From Saccharicrinis fermentans DSM 9555 = JCM 21142 (GTDB lineage Bacteria > Bacteroidota > Bacteroidia > Bacteroidales > Marinilabiliaceae): DNA of 64,000 nt. Positions 52,327 through 60,147 of this stretch are shown piece after piece (the stretch's first letter is position 1; each line of letters opens with the position of its first letter). The notes under the pieces are model-generated. The model saw only the letters and a program-made list of their open reading frames with translations, made no database searches and had not been told where the DNA came from. The stretch spans positions 4,709,980-4,773,979 of the forward strand of contig NZ_KI912107.1 in the NCBI RefSeq assembly GCF_000517085.1. The letters run 5' to 3'. Made by a program: the position numbers and the translations under genes.

Positions 52327-53301
52327 TTATGATGATATTGTTTGAGCTATGTAAGTGTTAATACCCAATGACGAATGATTTTTATCGCCCAAGGTAAATG
52401 AATTGTTTTCCTCTTTAAAAAGGTATTTGGTTGATACTTTGCTGTTTGCTGGAAATAATAAGTCTGATAATATCTCTAGCATCTTAGCATCCTTTCCATC
52501 ACCTTGAAAATCGGAGAATCGATGCGAGGGCATGGGGCCAATGACGAGGGTCAAGTCAGGATTTCTATCGTTTAAATTACCTATGGTTGTAAAATTGAGG
52601 CCTAGGGTTGCGAAGCCCAGACTCGTTTCTTTGTTGGCTTTTATGGGATGTACTTCATAATTGCTTTTTATTTGTACAGGTATTTCAAATACAAGACTGA
52701 ATGCCTTGGCTACCTGTGAATATCTTGTTCGTATCCGGTATGCCAGAGGAACAATTTCAAGAAAGATAGCCGCCGTACGTTGGTTTAGTTTTTTTAGTAT
52801 GGGCCAATAGTTTGTGAAAATATCAATGAACTCCGGATGCGTGTTTTTCTTGTCAAAGTATAACTCTTTTAAATGAGTCATGATATTGCTGCGGTCTATC
52901 TCCTCTTCAAAGGGTTGAAAGAAACGACGATTGAAAAACTCTTCTTCTCTTCGTTTTCTTATGTCTGACAAGATGGCTTCTTTGGATTTAGATTTGGCGC
53001 CTGTACCTGTTTGATGAAATACACCCTCAGGTAAGGCATCGTAAATCCCTTTTCTTCGTGTTGTGATTTCAATGGCAGCATGTCTTGGATCATTTCTATC
53101 GCGCTGGATGGTGATGTGTGAAATGTCTTTTAATACACCTCTTTTATTGGCCCCCTTGCGATTGATGTATACCTGTTCTGGTGACGTCCCATGGCTTAAT
53201 AGTCTGGCTGCCACTGTTTCTGCCTTTAAATCAGTGTCAATTGTGTTGGCCTGCAAATTATCTATGTCGTTTAAATGTAATTGCATGTTTGTAAATTTCA
53301 T
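52327..53301 (-). CDS. tssG: TssG baseplate wedge protein
   Basis: 324 residues from the ATG at 53301 (MKFTNMQLHLNDID). The EGVFHQTGTG region with YDALPEGV near residue 105 is the Bacteroidota TssG signature. FFNRRFFQPFEEEIDRSNIM and LGFATLGLNFTTIGNLNDRN with LVIGPM near the C-terminus match the gp53-like wedge fold. With TssE and TssF it forms the baseplate wedge. A copy of the palindromic intergenic repeat lies immediately upstream, inside the operon between tssK and tssG. Confidence 0.85.
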   Translation of the reverse strand: MKFTNMQLHLNDIDNLQANTIDTDLKAETVAARLLSHGTSPEQVYINRKGANKRGVLKDISHITIQRDRNDPRHAAIEITTRRKGIYDALPEGVFHQTGTGAKSKSKEAILSDIRKRREEEFFNRRFFQPFEEEIDRSNIMTHLKELYFDKKNTHPEFIDIFTNYWPILKKLNQRTAAIFLEIVPLAYRIRTRYSQVAKAFSLVFEIPVQIKSNYEVHPIKANKETSLGFATLGLNFTTIGNLNDRNPDLTLVIGPMPSHRFSDFQGDGKDAKMLEILSDLLFPANSKVSTKYLFKEENNSFTLGDKNHSSLGINTYIAQTISS

Positions 53302-53307
53302 TTTTAA

Positions 53308-53379
53308 TGGCCACATGGAACTCGCCAAGATTCATTCATTATCTGTGTGAATACTGTGTTGTTATGGTTTGTTTCATGA
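53308..53379. repeat. Palindromic intergenic repeat, copy 5 (inside T6SS operon)
   Basis: Reads GCCACATGGAACTCGCC, then ATCTGTGTGAATACTG and GGTTTGTTTCATGATG. It has the same left arm and spacer pattern as copies 2-4, with a more diverged right arm. It sits between tssK and tssG, where the minus-strand transcript would carry it. Confidence 0.7.
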
Positions 53380-53385
53380 TGTCCC

Positions 53386-54543
53386 CTAATCAATGATACT
53401 CCATTTAGATTTTTGCGATGATTCTTGTTGTATAATACGCTCCGATACGATGATGCTTTCTTTGTGCTGTCCTATGTAATCGAGCTGACTTAGTTTGATC
53501 CATAAGTCGGACAGGTTTGTCATGAAACCATCTATTTGTATCATCGTTGACCTGATCTTATCGTGATGATACAATATCTCAAGTGTGTTAGCCAGAGTCT
53601 CTTCAAATGTTCCCGGAGTGATGTCGCTCCATTCGTAGAAATATTTAAGCAACTCTTCTTTTTCATGACTTTTTAAAAAGTTGAGACTCACAAAGCATAC
53701 GTGTGCCAAAGTTGAGAAATACTTCACAATATCGATGGGAGGCAGGTATCGCCCTTTATTCCTAAAATCGAAATAGATCGATGATATATAGCGAAGCATG
53801 TCTTCGCAAACATATCGTATATTTTCCGCTAAAACGGATTCGTTTTGTCGATTTAGTACCTTTGATATGATCGCCCTGGAGGATTTTTCAATACTGCTGA
53901 GCTGTTGCCCTAGATGATTATAATAATCTAATAGGTCGGGATGACTGGCCATGGATGTACAAGGCGGTATGTAGTTGCCGTCTACTTCGTAACGGTCGGC
54001 GCTTTTGCGTATGCGACCAATGGTCAGATGATGTAAGCCAAAATCAAGGGTATTTAATTCGCCTGAGGGCATTACATGCAGCTCGTACGCCGTCTCTGCA
54101 TTGGGATGTCTGGGCGGAGTCTCCTGTGGATCTAAATCGCCAGTGGGTATCCGTTGGAAAGGATTGCTTACTAAAATTACATCCCATTGTTTTACTTCAG
54201 CACCTGTTTTGTTTTTTGAAGCTGATTCTGGTGAGTAGTTTTTAATGAGATAAGCTCCATCTTCGGGGTTGAAGTTGATACGTATACCTGAGGCTGTAAT
54301 GGCATTGCAATGCAATAGTTTTATCTCTATATGCCCGGTTACATGCTCACTTATCCGAATGCCATTGGAGTTGTCTTTTCCTTCGGTGGATGGAAGCAAC
54401 CCATAGTTGGCATTGGTAAGACCTAAGCTTGCGTAGTCTCTGGCTGAATCAATAAAAAAATCTTCTGTTTGTATAAAGTGTTTGGCTGACACATTCATAC
54501 ATTCCTGCCAATTGACAAGCTGTTTTTTAGGGGGTCGAATCAT
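53386..54543 (-). CDS. tssK: TssK baseplate adaptor
   Basis: 385 residues: VNWQECMNVSAKHFIQTEDF near the start, LLPSTEGKDNSNGIRISEHV, CNAITASGIRINFNPEDG and a helical C-terminal domain with LRYISSIYFDFRNKGRYLPP. TssK trimers connect the baseplate to the membrane complex and are the best conserved baseplate protein in Bacteroidota T6SS. The gene begins 10 bases after the stop of tssN and is the second gene of the minus-strand operon. Confidence 0.88.
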   Translation of the reverse strand: MIRPPKKQLVNWQECMNVSAKHFIQTEDFFIDSARDYASLGLTNANYGLLPSTEGKDNSNGIRISEHVTGHIEIKLLHCNAITASGIRINFNPEDGAYLIKNYSPESASKNKTGAEVKQWDVILVSNPFQRIPTGDLDPQETPPRHPNAETAYELHVMPSGELNTLDFGLHHLTIGRIRKSADRYEVDGNYIPPCTSMASHPDLLDYYNHLGQQLSSIEKSSRAIISKVLNRQNESVLAENIRYVCEDMLRYISSIYFDFRNKGRYLPPIDIVKYFSTLAHVCFVSLNFLKSHEKEELLKYFYEWSDITPGTFEETLANTLEILYHHDKIRSTMIQIDGFMTNLSDLWIKLSQLDYIGQHKESIIVSERIIQQESSQKSKWSIID

Positions 54544-54553
54544 TAGGTTAAAA

Positions 54554-55399
54554 TTACTGTTGTTCTGTACTTTCTTTTACTCTTTTGGCTATTATAGTGT
54601 GCCTTTCGCTAATCTTGTTCCCTGTAAATGTTTTGTCGTAATCAATATAATTACGAGGTAAGAAAAAGGACGGCTTTGTATAAAATATCCATCCAGTTCC
54701 TTCTGAACCATTGTTGGGGTCAATGGGCGAAAGGGGTGATTTTATGTTGTAATCTGTTAATAGTCGTTTAAACCAAATGCCAAAGGCCATGTCGTAGGGT
54801 GCTTTTGCATTGATGGTGACAGGTTCTGAATCGTGTTCCTGCTTAAATAACTCCATCTTGACCACTTTTAACTGGTTGTAATCAATGGTGTTGTCATTGG
54901 TAATGTCCTGACTTTTATCGTACATCCATACTTTATATACTTCTACCGGTATGTCTAAAAAGAGTTGGGCGCTTTTTATGTATATTGATGGAAAAGTGAA
55001 CGCTAAAAGTGAAGTGGAAGCCCAAAGCCCATATTCTAACTCGTTGCACATGTTAAATATCAACGAAAATAGAAATGCACCACCCAATAAAGTGAAAAGT
55101 AAAATAGAGACTTCTACATAATAGGGTGGCTTATCTTTGAATAGCCATGTGATGATTTTCGTGTTGTAGTATCCCAATACCAAATATAGCACTCCGATAC
55201 CTATGTACCCATAGGGCATAAAGTCATAATCGAGTAAGCCAAGTAAGGCTGGTAACGATAAAGCTAGAATGCAAATCAGCAGATAAGCAATTAGCTTTTT
55301 GTTATTGCTAAGGTTGTTTTTCTTTGCAATAAGAAAGCCTAGGCCAATCAATAATATTCCCAATAGGGGATATATGATATATGATGTTATAATGCTCAT
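54554..55399 (-). CDS. tssN: TssN, polytopic T6SS membrane protein
   Basis: 281 residues. Five or six hydrophobic helices fill the first 150 residues (YIIYPLLGILLIGLGFLIA, KKLIAYLLICILALSLPALL, YGYIGIGVLYLVLGYY, VSILLFTLLGGAFLFSLIF, YGLWASTSLLAFTFPSIYI). A cytoplasmic domain follows with VEVYKVWMYDKSQDITNDN and PLSPIDPNNGSEGTGWIFYT. This matches TssN, the membrane component specific to subtype iii. It is the first gene of the minus-strand operon, so its promoter lies in the 55.4-56.4 kb divergent region. Confidence 0.82.
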   Translation of the reverse strand: MSIITSYIIYPLLGILLIGLGFLIAKKNNLSNNKKLIAYLLICILALSLPALLGLLDYDFMPYGYIGIGVLYLVLGYYNTKIITWLFKDKPPYYVEVSILLFTLLGGAFLFSLIFNMCNELEYGLWASTSLLAFTFPSIYIKSAQLFLDIPVEVYKVWMYDKSQDITNDNTIDYNQLKVVKMELFKQEHDSEPVTINAKAPYDMAFGIWFKRLLTDYNIKSPLSPIDPNNGSEGTGWIFYTKPSFFLPRNYIDYDKTFTGNKISERHTIIAKRVKESTEQQ

Positions 55400-56429
55400 A
55401 GTTAAAAATTCCGAACAAAATTAGTGAATTGTTTTTATATTTCATACATACTATGATAAAAATTATTGATAGTACTTCGTATATTTTTTATCCTATTATG
55501 TAGGTAAGATGTATGATTAGTATTCTCCATGGTTTGTATATATTGGCGTTCGGGGCTATATTGAATTGTTGATTGTTTATGAAAAATGAAAGAAAAATTA
55601 ATTTTTACATGAACGTCTAAAATGACCAAATCTTTGCCTGTTGTGCTTCGTGTGTCTGTGAAGTCTTTCGATCGGCTATGGGATCGTTGGTGGAGGTTTT
55701 CAATGTTAAATAAAAAGGCGAAAGAGATCTTTTTCTATGGGTGTTCATTGTGGCATTTCATGGGGTGGTAGATGTGAGTTGTGGTGTTTTTTTAAAGTTG
55801 TGTAGAGTGGCTTTTGAAGGTGTTGTGGGAGTGTGAATGCTGAGGGAGTGTTGGATGCAGAAGGGAAATGTTCGTGTTGTCAAAGCAGGTCGTTAGGAGA
55901 GTTGTTTTGTAATAGATAGTGACTGTATGTCAGTAATAATGTGTTGGGCATTTGTTGTGATGATAAGTGAATGGTATGTGCAAAATATGTGCGTATTGTG
56001 CAAATGTGAACAGAGATGTGCGGCATGAATCATGTTTGGTGGTTTGGAAGGTCTTTGAAAGGAGTTTGATTTTATATTTTTTTTTGAACGCTGTGTTGTA
56101 GCGTTTATAGGTGATCCAGAGGAATGACTGTGAAAAACATCACAATAAGTTTTATGTTACTCAGGTTTTTTCACTGGTATTTCTTATTTTGGGGAACTTT
56201 TAAAAATAAATATGGCTACTTTTTTTGATGAATGTCGTTTTTAAGTAAGCATTTTTGAAATTTTTTATTGGACATATAATATGGGTTTAGATTGCCTGTT
56301 GATGCCTGATGTGCGAGTGTGAAGACTGCAATATTACAATGATACAGCATTAAAAATTTTACGTTAAAATATAATTATGACATTTATTGTTTGTAATAAT
56401 ATTTTATATTTGTGTGTTAAAATAAAATT
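55400..56429. other. Non-coding divergent region between the two T6SS half-operons
   Basis: About 1 kb with no supported gene; a 64-codon frame at 55435-55629 looks random. On the + strand, roughly 55,620-56,100 is poor in C and rich in G and T, with many TGTG words. That is unlike the flanking genes. Promoters for tssN (minus) and hcp (plus) must lie here. TATATTTG at 56405-56412 is a candidate -7 element for hcp at 56430, though it is unusually close to the start codon. Confidence 0.5.
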
Positions 56430-56849
56430 ATGAGTGATTTAAAGACCTATCTGAAGCTGCACAAACAAAGTCGTAGTAATATGGACGGAGCTTTTAGAGA
56501 TAGCTTTGAAGTGACTTATTGTGAATACGAATTATCAAAGGACTTAAATAAAAACGGACAAGCAGCCTCTGTATTAAAGGGAGGAAATATTCGTTTAAGC
56601 ATTCCTTTATTGCCTCAGGAGGTTTTGATGCATTGGTTGTTTGATACACAGCATATTGAGAACGGAGAAATCACAACCCATAATGTTCAAAGCGAAGTGG
56701 TGGAGAAAATATTTTTTGAAGAAGCCAGATTGGTGGAATTCCGGTTTCATTATGAATCGGAGGGAATAAACAATGCTGCTACCTTAATAACGATAAATGC
56801 CCAGCGTATTACTTTGGGCGATCATGAATTTAAAAATTATTGGAGATAA
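56430..56849 (+). CDS. hcp: Hcp/TssD paralogue, first gene of plus-strand operon
   Basis: 139 residues: GAFRDSFEVTYCEYELSKDL, ASVLKGGNIRLSIPLLPQEV and TLGDHEFKNYWR. It pairs with the Hcp at 42364 ([20 protein letters not shown]), and both are followed at once by a second, differently shaped Hcp. Its stop overlaps the start of the next gene (TAATG), so the pair is translationally coupled and may form mixed rings or stacked layers (inference). Confidence 0.9.
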   Translation: MSDLKTYLKLHKQSRSNMDGAFRDSFEVTYCEYELSKDLNKNGQAASVLKGGNIRLSIPLLPQEVLMHWLFDTQHIENGEITTHNVQSEVVEKIFFEEARLVEFRFHYESEGINNAATLITINAQRITLGDHEFKNYWR

Positions 56850-57298
56850 TGGGTTTTTTTGATCGTCTTCTTTCAGGTAAAGTTTTTTCCGGTTCTCGTT
56901 CAGCATCTATTGTGGCTGAATTGGAGGTGAATGGTAAAAAATATTTACTGCATGATATGGACTGGGTGTTTAAGCAGGATCTGGATGATAGGTGTAGACC
57001 TTGTAGTGCTGTGTATGGAGGTCAGCTTAGTTTGACCATTGATGAATCGGTAGATCAAAATATTTATAATTGGATAATTAATAGTGGAACCAAATACGCT
57101 GGAAGTATTCGGTTTTATAATAATAGTAATAATTTCGATGAAGGAGCTCAGTTGGTGATTCAATTTGAAGAGGCTATATGTGTTAGATATTATAAGCAGA
57201 TTTTGGCTCACGGAAGTGGCGGTTTAACCACCTTAGTTCTGTCGTCGCGTGTGTTAAAGTTGGGAAATGAAGTCTTTGAGCAAAATTGGACGCGGTAG
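56849..57298 (+). CDS. hcp: Hcp/TssD paralogue with N-terminal extension
   Basis: 149 residues from the ATG at 56849 (MGFFDRLLSGKVFSGSRSAS). The core shows AELEVNGKKYLLHDMDWVFK, CSAVYGGQLSLTIDESVDQN, FEEAICVRYYKQILAHGSGG and GNEVFEQNWTR. About 20 residues precede the usual Hcp start, as in the Hcp at 41947 (MMNMFSQIDTNT). It occupies the same position as that Hcp: second of a pair and directly before a protein with an EGVGYV motif. Confidence 0.87.
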   Translation: MGFFDRLLSGKVFSGSRSASIVAELEVNGKKYLLHDMDWVFKQDLDDRCRPCSAVYGGQLSLTIDESVDQNIYNWIINSGTKYAGSIRFYNNSNNFDEGAQLVIQFEEAICVRYYKQILAHGSGGLTTLVLSSRVLKLGNEVFEQNWTR

Positions 57299-57300
57299 TT

Positions 57301-57774
57301 ATGGCTTGTAAATTAAAGGACTGGCTTACACAGATAAAACTTAATACCTGGCGTTGTGGTCAGGTGGAGGGGGTAGGCTATGTGGTGCTTGATGATTCTA
57401 TGGATGTTGGTTTCCATTATGCATGGGATATGGAGGATCTAGCTTTGCGTTCTTGTGGCGTGGCTTTGTCTGCACACTTGAGCCTGGTGAAACAGCTGCA
57501 GATAAGTTATTCAAAGGCCAGGGGTGTAAGTGAGCATAGACTTTGGATGGCTGTACGAGACGTGTTTAGTGGAGAATGGGAAATACGTGTTTACCGCTTG
57601 ATATGCCTTTATAAAGAGGATTGGATACGTGATGTGACAGGTGTGTTGAGACCAGGTAAGAATAGATATAATGCCTATCAAATAAGCAAGAAGCATCCTT
57701 TTGAGTTGAAGGATAGAGGTAATTATGCAGTGTATGGAAAAGAGTTACCCCAGTCCAGGCGTTTTAAGAGCTAA
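57301..57774 (+). CDS. Small protein with effector N-domain-like motifs, Hcp-linked
   Basis: 157 residues from the ATG at 57301, 2 bases after the hcp stop. The first half contains GQVEGVGYVVLDDSMD and KQLQISYSKARGVSE. These line up with FVEGVGYVY and EEIIKMSYGDKE of the N-domain of E1 and E6, with a similar distance between the motifs. The second half (WMAVRDVFSGEWEIRVYRL, GKNRYNAYQISKKHPFELKD) has no toxin look. No annotated family is recognised. It could be an adaptor that loads Hcp, or the structural ancestor of the effector head (inference). It is co-transcribed with hcp genes and tssE. Confidence 0.6.
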   Translation: MACKLKDWLTQIKLNTWRCGQVEGVGYVVLDDSMDVGFHYAWDMEDLALRSCGVALSAHLSLVKQLQISYSKARGVSEHRLWMAVRDVFSGEWEIRVYRLICLYKEDWIRDVTGVLRPGKNRYNAYQISKKHPFELKDRGNYAVYGKELPQSRRFKS

Positions 57775-57786
57775 ATTCATAACCTG

Positions 57787-58230
57787 ATGGAGAAAACGTA
57801 TTACAAACTGCCTTTGCAGTTGTCAAATTTATTTAATGATGAGGATGAACAATTGGAGCGGTGTTCTCTGTTGGAGTCCATCGATCAACATCTGGAGCTA
57901 TTGTTAACGACAAGCCCTGGAGAACATACTTTCAATGCCCAGTTTGGCACTCGTATTTGGGAGCTTGATTTTGAACGTGTGTATTCGCAATCCAAATGGA
58001 AAGAGCGTTTCTCGGCATTTGTGCAAGAAGCTATTGAGGCTAATGAGAAACGTATTTCAGAAGTGGATGTAAAGGTGTTTGTGAGAGAGGTGGTGCAGGA
58101 AGATACCGTACTCGACTCGGTAACCATTCGTAAGCGTGTGGACATATATGTGTATGGGGTGCTTACGGAGAGTAATCAACGCTGCGGCTTTAATTATTCT
58201 CTTTATCTGGGTCCCTTGTCCAATGAATAA
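57787..58230 (+). CDS. tssE: TssE baseplate protein (gp25-like)
   Basis: 147 residues of the gp25/TssE family: LLESIDQHLELLLTTSPGEH, FNAQFGTRIWELDFERVYS and FVQEAIEANEKRISEVDVKV are the usual motifs. The SPGEHTFNAQFG loop with the E-x-R/W-like residues is part of the sheath-initiation handshake seen in gp25. It joins the baseplate wedge with TssF/TssG and starts sheath polymerisation in the cytoplasm. It lies 12 bases after the preceding gene. Confidence 0.9.
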   Translation: MEKTYYKLPLQLSNLFNDEDEQLERCSLLESIDQHLELLLTTSPGEHTFNAQFGTRIWELDFERVYSQSKWKERFSAFVQEAIEANEKRISEVDVKVFVREVVQEDTVLDSVTIRKRVDIYVYGVLTESNQRCGFNYSLYLGPLSNE

Positions 58231-58290
58231 AAAATATGAATAGTAAATTATATTAGCTGATTAAACCTGATTTCCTAAGTATTGATTGTA

Positions 58291-60135
58291 ATGAACCCTG
58301 ACTATTTTTCAAAAGAGAGCATCAAAAACCGGATGTTTAAACGTGCCGCGGAATTGTGGGAGATACGTAATATTGATCATCTTGACCCTATTATTAAATT
58401 GATGATTGAATCCCTGGCCAGCGAGATTTTTCAGTTGTCGGGTGAGGTAAATAATATGGAAAATCGTATACTCGAAAAAGTAGCGCGTTTTCTTACTCCT
58501 AGTTCGCTGTTATCTGCACGTCCAGCACATGCTATTATGCATGCGCGCGCTATTTACGACTCCTGTGACTTGTCGGTGGATCAAGCTTTCCACTATAAAA
58601 ATGCCCATTTTATGAAACGGCATAACCTAAAACGTTTGTCTTTTACACCCGTGTACACTGCACGTGTGGTGAATGGGGATGTGGCATATTTGCTGGGTGC
58701 TGATGGCTGTTGGGCCATGGATAGTAGGTTAAGTAAAGATTTAGTGGCTCGTTGCACCCAAACAGACCCCGTCACGAATGGGTGTCTTTGGATTGGACTC
58801 GACTTGGCACCTGAGATAAAAACGCTCAAGGATATTTCCTTTTATTTTGACTTTCCTTACATCGAGCATAAAGAAGACTATTATCGCTTATTGCCCCATG
58901 TAAAATGGCATCTGGGAGAACATGAGCTTGCATTTAAAAATGGTTTTTTCTTGTGTGATGAGGATGCGGCTGATTATGCTTCGCGCTTACTTGAAAAGTA
59001 TAATGCCAATAACCAAGTGAATAGCGATATTCTGAATATTTACAACCACCGGTTTATGCATGTGGTGGATGATGAAACCCTCAGCGAAAAGCATCGTAGC
59101 TTGTTTCCGAAGGAGCTTAGTCACCTGTTTTCTCAAGAGGCTTTAGATGGATTTGATAAACCACTGGTGTGGCTTAAGGCAAGTTTTCCGGCAGGTTTTT
59201 CTGCTGAAGCTTTGCAAGGCTTAACTATTAATATTAATGCTTTTCCGGTAGCCAATAAATATATTCATAAAAGTGAACGGAAGGTTGATGAAATATCTGG
59301 CGTGATTCCTCTTATTAAAGAAGCCAATGAATATTTTTTAGGAATTGATTCAGTGAGTGATATGCATGGTAACGATTATCATGAACAAAAGTATGGAATC
59401 GATAATAAGGATGTTGATCAGCATATTTATTCATTGCGACGAGGTGGTTGTGAACGGTTTAACTCGGCCAACGCACGTGAGTATCTCGATCGCTTGATCG
59501 ATCTGTTGCGCGATGAGAGTATGGCTTTTACAAATGTTGAGAAGGATACCCTGGGTGAGAATGCTTCTGATTTATTAAAACAATTAAATCATCTGGAGAA
59601 TAAAATTAATTTGAGTGGCATTAATTCCGAGTCCATTTCTTATATCATATTTAATGATACCTTTTATGAGGCCACCAGTTTTTTTGTTACCTATTGGCTG
59701 TCCAATGGCGTCATTGGTAATGGAATAAAGGCCTCTGAATTGCTTGGTTTTACAGATATGTCTGATGTGGATCGTAGCTCGTCTGTTTTATTGACAACTT
59801 CGCGCGGAGGTAAGGAAGCCCCCGACTCCAGAGGTATGCTCGAAATGTATAAGTTGGCACTTACATCGCATGGCGCTATTTATTCGAAGCAGGATGTGAA
59901 GTCGTTTTGTGCCATTCATTGCGGAGATCTGGTGTCTGACATTTCTGTGCAATCGGGTTATGCGGTTAGTAAGCAGCCCGGCGAAGGTATTATTCGTACC
60001 ATAGATGTGTGTCTAAAACCTTCGACCTCCATGAATAATACTAAACTAAGTGAAATAAAAGAGGATTTGTTGGTTGCTTTGCATGCTAATTCTCCTCAAG
60101 AATTTAACTATCAATTAATCATACAACAAAATTAA
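58291..60135 (+). CDS. tssF: TssF baseplate wedge protein
   Basis: 614 residues from the ATG at 58291 (MNPDYFSKESIKNRMFKRAA). An alternative TTG three codons earlier is unlikely. Features: LDPIIKLMIESLASEIFQLS, MENRILEKVARFLTPSSLLS, RPAHAIMHARAI and WLKASFPAGFSAEALQGLTI, then FCAIHCGDLVSDISVQSGYA near the end. These match the Bacteroidota TssF, which resembles gp6 of phage T4. Two TssF with one TssG make each wedge. It is followed by vgrG after 12 bases. Confidence 0.92.
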   Translation: MNPDYFSKESIKNRMFKRAAELWEIRNIDHLDPIIKLMIESLASEIFQLSGEVNNMENRILEKVARFLTPSSLLSARPAHAIMHARAIYDSCDLSVDQAFHYKNAHFMKRHNLKRLSFTPVYTARVVNGDVAYLLGADGCWAMDSRLSKDLVARCTQTDPVTNGCLWIGLDLAPEIKTLKDISFYFDFPYIEHKEDYYRLLPHVKWHLGEHELAFKNGFFLCDEDAADYASRLLEKYNANNQVNSDILNIYNHRFMHVVDDETLSEKHRSLFPKELSHLFSQEALDGFDKPLVWLKASFPAGFSAEALQGLTININAFPVANKYIHKSERKVDEISGVIPLIKEANEYFLGIDSVSDMHGNDYHEQKYGIDNKDVDQHIYSLRRGGCERFNSANAREYLDRLIDLLRDESMAFTNVEKDTLGENASDLLKQLNHLENKINLSGINSESISYIIFNDTFYEATSFFVTYWLSNGVIGNGIKASELLGFTDMSDVDRSSSVLLTTSRGGKEAPDSRGMLEMYKLALTSHGAIYSKQDVKSFCAIHCGDLVSDISVQSGYAVSKQPGEGIIRTIDVCLKPSTSMNNTKLSEIKEDLLVALHANSPQEFNYQLIIQQN

Positions 60136-60147
60136 TAACCAAACATT

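Noticed and set aside
55435-55629. A 64-codon frame in the divergent T6SS region, minus strand
   Set aside because: Low complexity, no family, no partner and composition like spacer sequence; kept as non-coding.
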